Source of the DNA: Acidimicrobiia bacterium
GTDB taxonomy: Bacteria > Actinomycetota > Acidimicrobiia > Acidimicrobiales > AC-14
DNA: 64,000 bases
NCBI GenBank assembly: GCA_023265025.1
Contig: JAHFUP010000002.1
Span: 1 to 64,000, forward strand
Direction of reading: 5' to 3'
Each line of letters starts with the position of its first letter. Position 1 is the stretch's first letter. The position numbers and the translations under genes were made by a program. The notes beneath the pieces are model-generated. The model was not told the DNA's origin, made no database searches, and was given only the letters and a program-made list of their open reading frames with translations. This document shows positions 58,725 to 64,000 of the stretch, one piece after another.

Positions 58725-59945
58725 ATGGAGTATGACGCGATCGTGGTCGGGGCGCGATGTGCGGGGGCGCCGACCGCCATGTTGCTCGCCCAGAAGGGTT
58801 ACCGGGTGCTGGTTGTGGACCGGGCGGCGTTCCCCAGTGACACGGTGTCGACCCATGTGATTCACGCCCCGGGAGTGGCAGCGCTCCGCCGCTGGGGCCT
58901 CGTCGACGAGATCGTTGCTTCCGGCTGCCCTCCCTTTGACGTGTACTCCTTCGACTTCGGCCACTTCACGATCGCCGGCAGGCCGCGACCCGCAGACGGG
59001 AACTCAGCGGCCTATGCGCCGCGGCGAACAATCCTCGACAAGATCCTGGTCGACGCCGCAGCGCAGGCCGGGGCGGAGGTCCGGGAGCGGTTCACCGTCG
59101 ACGAGCTCGTGTTTGAGGGTGGCGCCGTCGTCGGGGTTCGCGGCCACGACGACGGCCGACAGCCAGCGGTCGAGCGGGCCCGGGTGGTGATCGGTGCCGA
59201 CGGGCGCAACTCCTATGTGGCCAAGGCCGTCCAGGCCGAGCAGTACAACGAGAAGCCGGAGCTCCTGTGGGGCTACTACACCTACTGGAGCGACCTACCT
59301 GTAGCCGGCTTCGAGAACACGGTCCGTCCCAATCGCGGTTGGGGCGCAGCACCGACCAACGACGGGCTCACCATGCTCGTTGTCGGCTGGCCCTATGCCG
59401 AAGCGTCGGCGTTCAAGGCCGACGTGGAGACCAACTACCTGAAAACGCTCGACTCGGCGCCCGAGTTCGCGGACCGGGTGCGGTCGGCCACTCGCGAGGA
59501 CCGGTTCACCGGCGGCGGGGTCGCCAACTTCTTCAGAAGACCGTTCGGACCGGGTTGGGCGTTGGTGGGCGATGCTGGGTACACACGAGATCCGATCACC
59601 GCCCAAGGGATCACAGACGCGTTCCGTGACGCCGAGCTGTGTTCCACCGCCATCGACGAGGCGTTCGGAGGCGGACAGCCGTACGACGAAGCCATGACCG
59701 GCTACCAGCAGACCCGTGACAACCAGGTGATGCCGATCTACGAGTTCACGACGCAATTGGCGTCCCTCGAGCCGCCCCCTCCGGAGATGCAACAGCTCCT
59801 GGGAGCGATCTACGGCAACCAAGAGGCCATGGACGGATTCGCCAGCGTGGCTGCGGGCACCGTGTCACCCTCCGAGTACTTTGCGCCGGAGAACATCGGA
59901 CGGATCATGGGCCAGGCCGCCGGCATGCATCCCCGAGGGGCTTGA
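58725..59945 (+). CDS. FAD-dependent oxidoreductase (geranylgeranyl reductase/UbiH-like)
   Basis: The 406-residue flavoprotein has the FAD-binding motif DAIVVGARCAGAPTAMLLAQ, a DG motif (VVIGADGRNSYVAKAV), and GPGWALVGDAGYTRDPITAQ, the GD motif of the PHBH/geranylgeranyl-reductase superfamily. It would hydroxylate or reduce a hydrophobic substrate with NAD(P)H; the substrate is unknown. The ATG at 58725 has GAAAGGGGA upstream; an ATG seven codons earlier has no such site. It stands alone between gene-poor spacers. Confidence 0.82.
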   Translation: MEYDAIVVGARCAGAPTAMLLAQKGYRVLVVDRAAFPSDTVSTHVIHAPGVAALRRWGLVDEIVASGCPPFDVYSFDFGHFTIAGRPRPADGNSAAYAPRRTILDKILVDAAAQAGAEVRERFTVDELVFEGGAVVGVRGHDDGRQPAVERARVVIGADGRNSYVAKAVQAEQYNEKPELLWGYYTYWSDLPVAGFENTVRPNRGWGAAPTNDGLTMLVVGWPYAEASAFKADVETNYLKTLDSAPEFADRVRSATREDRFTGGGVANFFRRPFGPGWALVGDAGYTRDPITAQGITDAFRDAELCSTAIDEAFGGGQPYDEAMTGYQQTRDNQVMPIYEFTTQLASLEPPPPEMQQLLGAIYGNQEAMDGFASVAAGTVSPSEYFAPENIGRIMGQAAGMHPRGA

Positions 59946-60149
59946 GGTAGTTGGCGAATGCCGTCCGAGGCTGAGGTTTGTGGCGGTAGCCCGGGCCCGT
60001 CCGGCTGGCGAGTCCGCAGTTGCCGATTGGCGCCGACGGACCGCATGACATCGACTTCGGCTGGATCAATTCCCAAGGGTGGGACGTCGGAGTCGTCGGG
60101 CCGTGCGAGAAGGTGTCCCAAAACCGCGGCGAGTTCGCACGTCCGGCAC

Positions 60150-60445
60150 CGTCCCGAAACGCCGGGTGCGCAACATCCACCGGCGGCTCAGACCGGGCGG
60201 GTGGATGTTGGTCAACTTCGGAACCAAGGACTCGCCGGGCATGCCTGGAGGAGGACTTCCTCGGCTACGGCGCGACCGAGTTGGACGAACGGCTGGGATG
60301 CCGCGACCTTCCCTTCACTGGTCGCCGAGTCCGGGTTCCACGTCGGGCGTGGTGAGCGGGTTGGGTCCCAGAAAACCAACGGCCAGGAGGAGTGGCTCTG
60401 GTGCTCGCCCGTCGCCCTTGACGAATTGTCGGGCGATGTGGGTCA
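60150..60445 (+). pseudogene. Frameshifted SAM methyltransferase remnant
   Basis: Three consecutive reading frames carry the end of one methyltransferase. Frame one has IHRRLRPGGWMLVNFGTKDS, frame two EEDFLGYGATELDERLG, frame three WDAATFPSLVAESGFHVGRG and EEWLWCSPV. In a working gene these form the 'RvLrPGG', 'WSgl' and 'GF' regions in order. At least two frameshifts separate them and the N-terminal SAM motif was not found. The gene is decayed. Flanking bases 59946-60149 and 60446-60587 hold nothing recognisable. Confidence 0.55.
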
Positions 60446-60587
60446 ATGTCCTACTGATCGCCGCGGGGCGATCTCGACGGGGAGGAGGTGCACGAGATGT
60501 CAGCAATGACGATCCCGGCCCCGCCCACCTGCGCGCGCTGACCGCGCAGACCACGTAGGAGGCGCCTCATCTCGAGGAGCGCGACGC

Positions 60588-61097
60588 GTGCCCGATGCCC
60601 TGCCATTTACCCCCTTCGTCCCCGACTTGGACCAATCCGATCCCGATATCCGTCAGAGCACCTACTTCAACGCCGAACACGGTCCGCAGCCGCCACCCGG
60701 GTGGGTGATCACCGAGGACGCCGCCCACCAGATCGAGCGAGGCGTGCTCAAGACGGGCAAGGAGGCCGACGTCCACCTCCTCGAACGTCGTCTCGGCGAC
60801 CGGCGGAACCTGCTGGCCGCCAAGCGGTACCGGTCGCTTGCGCGCCGGCAGTTCCGCGACGACAGCCGCTACCGGCAGTCCCGGCGCACCGGCAACCGCC
60901 GCACCGACCTGGCCATGGAGAAGGGAACCCACGCCGGCCCGGCCTTTCGAGCCGACCAATGGGTGGCGACCGAGTTCGCCGTCCTCGGTCGGCTGTGGTC
61001 GGCGGGCGTGCCGGTCCCATACCCCGTGCAACGTTCAGGTAGCGAGCTGCTCCTCGAGTACTTCGGCGACGACGACGACGCCGCGCCTCGATTGGTC
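60588..61097 (+). pseudogene. RIO-type kinase, truncated after the N-lobe
   Basis: About 170 residues match bacterial RIO1-like kinases: PPPGWVITEDAAHQIERGVL, KTGKEADVHLLERRLGDRRN, LLAAKRYRSLARRQFRDDS, and VPVPYPVQRSGSELLLEYFG. The ATP-binding lobe and its Lys are present. After DDDDAAPRL the kinase text stops; the catalytic loop and DFG-like segment are absent. The same frame runs on to 61460 in random Arg/Pro-rich sequence, because a YciI-like fragment in another frame has replaced the C-lobe. It cannot be an active kinase. Confidence 0.65.
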
Positions 61098-61098
61098 C

Positions 61099-61389
61099 AT
61101 GCCGTCGTGCCCCGGGTTCGACCAGCCCCAGGTCAACGACCACGCTGCGTTCATGAACGCCCTTGCCGGCGACGGCTTCGTGCACATCGCAGGACCGCTC
61201 GCGGGCAGCGAGCAGGGGCGCATCCGGGCCCTGGTCCTTGTCGACGCCGAGAGCGAAGCGGATGTCCACGGCCGCCTGGCCAAGGATCCTTGGGCCATCG
61301 CACAACTGCTCGTCACGGCCAGCGTCGAACCATGGACCCTCTTCGTCGGCGCCGATCGGTTCCCGGCCGCGCAGCGAGTCGCGAACTGA
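61099..61389 (+). pseudogene. YciI-like (YCII) domain fragment
   Basis: From an ATG at 61099 the frame encodes 96 residues typical of YCII-related proteins (PF03795): QVNDHAAFMNALAGDGFVHI, AGPLAGSEQGRIRALVLVDA, DPWAIAQLLVTASVEPWTLF. The His of 'HAAFM' and Asp of 'DPW' are kept. The first strand is missing or very short, replaced by the RIO-kinase fragment in another frame. It could still be translated, but joins two unrelated genes at about 61090 and looks like a deletion scar. Confidence 0.55.
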
Positions 61390-61494
61390 CCCGCGCTGCC
61401 CCGGGAGAACGGACGGAGGGCTGGGTCATGGTTGGTCACTTGCCCGTGCGTCGCACCTAGCGGCAGATGGACGTCGGCGTGACGCGGCGGGTGA

Positions 61495-61932
61495 TCACGG
61501 CGGGTCGAGCGTCACAGGGGCGACCGCAAGGCGGGCCGATAGAGCGCCGGCATGGAGCCGTCGATCCCATACGGCGACGATGAGCGATCGGTCGGACAGC
61601 GCGAGCGCACTCGCGACGTGCACGGCATCGGCGCCCCGGAGCGAAAGCTCTTTGGCAAGAACTCCAGCGTGACGGCCGACCGCCGGCGTCAACTCGACCG
61701 GCCGCGTCGCCCCCCAGAACTCGGCCCAGCTCGCTTCTGCCTGCGCAAGGCCGTCCCGGTCGAGGTCATGGTTCCGGTGCGCGGCAGCGAGCGCGGCCCG
61801 GACCTCGGGATAGGCCAACCTGCTCGATACGGCCGCGTCGCAGCCGTCCCAGAGCGCGACTGCGAGTTCCGTCCCAGGCTCCTCGACGAGCAGCTTTACG
61901 AATGCACTCGCGTCGAAGTAGACCAGCGGCAC
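61495..61932 (-). CDS. vapC: VapC-family PIN toxin
   Basis: The 145-residue PIN RNase has all acidic positions: VYFDASAFVKLLVEEPG, SRLAYPEVRAALAAAH (Glu), LRGADAVHVASALAL and VAVWDRRLHAGA. It starts with GTG one base after the antitoxin stop. It should be an RNase kept inactive by the Phd-like partner. It is unrelated at close range to the vapC at 24653. Confidence 0.85.
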   Translation of the reverse strand: MPLVYFDASAFVKLLVEEPGTELAVALWDGCDAAVSSRLAYPEVRAALAAAHRNHDLDRDGLAQAEASWAEFWGATRPVELTPAVGRHAGVLAKELSLRGADAVHVASALALSDRSLIVAVWDRRLHAGALSARLAVAPVTLDPP

Positions 61933-61933
61933 C

Positions 61934-62197
61934 TCAGCGTCGTTGCTCGCTCACCAGAGGGGCGACCGGCCGACGTGGACGGGGCCGAGGTCGTCCAGAG
62001 GCCGCGGGCCTCTCGGAAGTGATCGGCCGGCCGATCACCCCTTCGGCCGTCAACCGGTCGAGCAACGGGGTCGCCTCGATCCCAAGGAGACGCGCAACCG
62101 GGATGCCACGCTCGGTGACGACAACCTCGTTGCCTTCCCGCGCCCGCTCCAGCCAGTCGCGGAGGTTGGCACGGAGCTCGCTTACCGCTACGTCCAC
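61934..62197 (-). CDS. vapB: Phd/YefM-type antitoxin
   Basis: The 87-residue protein begins VDVAVSELRANLRDWLERAR and continues EGNEVVVTERGIPVARLLGI, the classic Phd/YefM N-terminal DNA-binding domain. The C-terminal half (PRPRPRRPVAPLVSEQRR) is proline-rich and would bind the toxin. GTG at 62197 follows a TACAGT box by 6 bases, supporting this start. Confidence 0.78.
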   Translation of the reverse strand: MDVAVSELRANLRDWLERAREGNEVVVTERGIPVARLLGIEATPLLDRLTAEGVIGRPITSERPAASGRPRPRPRRPVAPLVSEQRR

Positions 62198-62203
62198 ACC
62201 GCC

Positions 62204-62209
62204 ACTGTA
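62204..62209 (-). promoter_or_regulatory. Leaderless promoter of the second vapBC pair
   Basis: Minus strand TACAGT ends 6 bases before the antitoxin GTG. The layout equals that of the vapBC pair at 25 kb (TATACT, 6 bases, ATG). TGTACA within it is palindromic and might be part of an operator. Confidence 0.45.
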
Positions 62210-62247
62210 CAGGATGAGACACCCGGAACGTACATCGCCGCTCCCCC

Positions 62248-63609
62248 TCAGGATCCGAGCTTGAGCATGGCGCCGTCGTTGAAATAGGGGTTGCCACCCC
62301 GGGCGCCGGGGGCGACGCCGCCCCAGAGGACGATCCGCTCGCCGGCCCACACCATGCCCGGGCCCTGGCGCACATCCAACGGGCTGGCGGAGAGCGGCAC
62401 CCAGGTGTCGGATTCAGGGTTGTACCGGGCGCCGTCGTTCACCTCGGTGGTGGTGAAGCCACCCCAGACCACCATCTCCCGACCCGTCCAGACGGCCCGG
62501 TGGGCGCCCCGGCCGGCGATCGGGGACGGTGACATCAGTGTCCAGGAGTTGGAGCCGAGGTCGTAGGCGGCGCCGTCCTCGCGGCCGCAGGGGTTGCAGG
62601 TCGTATTCCTGATGTACCCACCCCAGACGAGCATCTTCTCGCCGGTCCACACGCTGCTGAAGGTGTCCCGCCCCGCGCTTTCGTTGGTCTGGGGGAAGGC
62701 GGCCATCGGCGACCACGAGTTGTCAGCCGGGCTGTAGATGGCGCCGTCGTCGAAGTACTTGCCGGTCTGGCCCCCCCCGTTCGAGCCGCCCCACACCAGC
62801 ATGCGGTGGGTGGTGGCGACGGTGCGGAAGGCCACCCGGGGCGCCAGCGGCGCGGGTGGCAGCATGGTCCAGGCGTTGGTGGCCGGGTCATAGGAGGCGC
62901 CGTCGGCGCTCGGTCCGCCACCTTCGATCGCCCCGCCCCAGACGACCATCCGGTTCTGGAAGTAGACGCCGCTGTGGCCGTTGCGGCCGGGGATGGGGGC
63001 GGTGGGGATCGGCGTCCACTTGTCGGTGGCGGGGTCGTAGGCCGCTCCGTCGTTCAGCGCGCAGTTCGGCCGGCAGCCGTCGCCCCGGGTCAGGCCGCCG
63101 AAGACGATCATCTGGGTGCCGGTCCATACCGCGCTGTGGCCCCGGCGGGGGGCGATCGGCGCGGCGGCCAGCGGCTTCCACTCCGAGGTGGCGGTGTCGA
63201 AGATGGCGCCGTCGCCGAGCGGCCCGCTCGGGCTGTTCCCGCCCCAGACGATGAGCGATCGGCCGGTCGTTACTGACGAGAAGTCCGAGCGCGGCACCAG
63301 GCCGGCGTCGGGCAGGGCCGTCCACACCCCGCCACCCGTGCTGTCCCCGCCGCCGCCGGGCCGCAGGAGGATCACCGCCCCGACCAGGAGGGCCAGGACC
63401 ACGCCACCGATGAGCAGCCGCTGCCGGCCGCCGGAGGACCGCTCCGCCTTCGGCGCCAGGGCGACCGCCGCCTCCTTCTTCTCGCCGCCGGCGTGTGCTG
63501 CGCAGGAGACGCCCATCGCGGTCCGGACCGCGCAGTCGGGGCAGACCGGCGTCCCGCAGGTACGGCAACTCAGGTTGGTCTCGACGTCATGCTGCGTGCA
63601 GGTAGCCAT
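62248..63609 (-). CDS. Zinc-finger/TM/Kelch-propeller membrane protein
   Basis: The 453-residue protein starts with a B-box-like zinc finger (CTQHDVETNLSCRTCG, then CPDCAVRTAMGVSCAAH), followed by a basic linker and one transmembrane helix (LLIGGVVLALLVGAVILL). The rest is Kelch-like repeats, each about 55 residues with 'GhsavWtG..mivwGG', 'DGaaYdPatd.W..l' motifs, ending FNDGAMLKLGS. The zinc finger should be inside and the propeller outside. Extra cysteine pairs in loops (CRPNC, CNPC) fit disulfides outside the cell. Ligand unknown. A tandem paralogue follows. Confidence 0.8.
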   Translation of the reverse strand: MATCTQHDVETNLSCRTCGTPVCPDCAVRTAMGVSCAAHAGGEKKEAAVALAPKAERSSGGRQRLLIGGVVLALLVGAVILLRPGGGGDSTGGGVWTALPDAGLVPRSDFSSVTTGRSLIVWGGNSPSGPLGDGAIFDTATSEWKPLAAAPIAPRRGHSAVWTGTQMIVFGGLTRGDGCRPNCALNDGAAYDPATDKWTPIPTAPIPGRNGHSGVYFQNRMVVWGGAIEGGGPSADGASYDPATNAWTMLPPAPLAPRVAFRTVATTHRMLVWGGSNGGGQTGKYFDDGAIYSPADNSWSPMAAFPQTNESAGRDTFSSVWTGEKMLVWGGYIRNTTCNPCGREDGAAYDLGSNSWTLMSPSPIAGRGAHRAVWTGREMVVWGGFTTTEVNDGARYNPESDTWVPLSASPLDVRQGPGMVWAGERIVLWGGVAPGARGGNPYFNDGAMLKLGS

Positions 63610-63646
63610 GGCGGCATTTTCGCACCGCCGGTCAAGACCTTCCCGG

Positions 63647-64000
63647 TTACGCGGCGTCGAGGGTGAGCACCGCCCCGTCGGCCAGCCTGCCATCGGCGCC
63701 GGCGCCGCCCCATACCAGCAGCTGGCGCCCGGTCCACACCATGGCGTGCAGCTGGCGAGGGTGGAGGGGCACCGGCGGGAGGAGCACCCACGAGTCGTCC
63801 ACCGGGTTGTAGAGGGCACCGTCGCCCTCGACCGCGGTGTCGAACCCGCCCCAGACCAGCATGTCGCGGCCGGTCCACACCGCCCGCTGCCCGCCCCGGC
63901 CGCTGAGGGGCGACGGCGCCATCGGCGTCCAGGAGTCGGTGTCGGGGTCGTATGCGGCGCCGTCGGCGCGGAGGCACGGCGTGCAGGCGTCGCTGCGGCC
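63647..64000 (-). CDS. Kelch-propeller protein, N-terminus outside window
   Basis: The visible 117 residues are the C-terminal end of a second Kelch protein: LRADGAAYDPDTDSWTPMAP, GGQRAVWTGRDMLVWGGFDT, and LADGAVLTLDAA. They align with the end of the neighbouring gene, including a Cys-x-x-Cys loop, so the two are tandem duplicates. The upstream part continues beyond 64000. It is transcribed toward the complete paralogue 37 bases downstream. Confidence 0.75.
   Translation of the reverse strand, partial: GRSDACTPCLRADGAAYDPDTDSWTPMAPSPLSGRGGQRAVWTGRDMLVWGGFDTAVEGDGALYNPVDDSWVLLPPVPLHPRQLHAMVWTGRQLLVWGGAGADGRLADGAVLTLDAA

Noticed and set aside
60588-61460. Single 290-residue RIO-kinase protein
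   Set aside because: After about residue 170 the sequence becomes random Arg/Pro-rich text while another frame encodes a YciI domain.

Overview
The window is about 64 kb of very GC-rich DNA, densely coded on both strands, with frequent GTG starts, some TTG starts and many 1-8 base overlaps between consecutive genes. Several marks point to a high-GC Actinomycetota: HspR with HAIR operators over dnaK and clpB, an adjacent lhr-nei pair, PAC2, NIL, DUF2993 and DUF5685 proteins, a PurS/PurQ/small-PurL FGAM synthase, and many leaderless promoters in which a TANNNT box sits 6-7 bases before the start codon. The secreted proteins with beta-helix, SBBP and Kelch repeats are compatible with the class Acidimicrobiia. 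That placement is inference; no rRNA or tRNA gene was seen.

Layout. At 1-1.1 kb a PIN toxin cut by the window edge faces an AbrB-type antitoxin/PIN-like toxin pair. At 1.1-7.2 kb a minus-strand run encodes an MFS exporter, a CBS-citrate synthase fusion, a GNAT acetyltransferase, a CcmF/CcsA-type protein and a membrane protein. At 7.2-9.4 kb lies a membrane-anchored spermidine-synthase-like protein. At 9.5-15 kb are a winged-helix remnant and the nei and lhr repair genes, with a PAC2 gene divergent from lhr. At 16-26.3 kb are small enzymes and conserved hypothetical genes: a truncated DUF5685 gene, an M1 peptidase lipoprotein, a methyltransferase, an NTF2-like protein with a long acidic tail, NUDIX, DUF427, a DUF1508 fusion, an HTH mini-operon, a VapBC pair, DUF2993 and NIL.

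The core is two large conserved blocks. The first (26.4-36.6 kb) is the heat-shock locus dnaK-grpE-dnaJ-hspR, a predicted seven-bladed propeller/transmembrane protein, and clpB. HspR very probably represses dnaK and clpB through HAIR-like sites seen upstream of both. A DinG-type helicase and a large secreted beta-helix protein follow. The second (43-54.7 kb) is a purine cluster, purA-D-E-B-C-S-Q-L-F-M, which covers most of the route from PRPP to AMP; purN, purK and purH are not in the window. One minus-strand conserved gene interrupts it between purQ and purL.

From 54.7 kb to about 62.2 kb the sequence looks like an accessory or decaying region. It has long gene-free spacers, an HD-GYP/LuxR one-component regulator, a DUF4242 protein, a flavin oxidoreductase, a frameshifted methyltransferase, a RIO-kinase fragment joined out of frame to a YciI fragment, and a second VapBC pair. 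The window ends in two tandem Kelch-propeller paralogues; the complete one has a zinc-binding N-terminus and one membrane helix.
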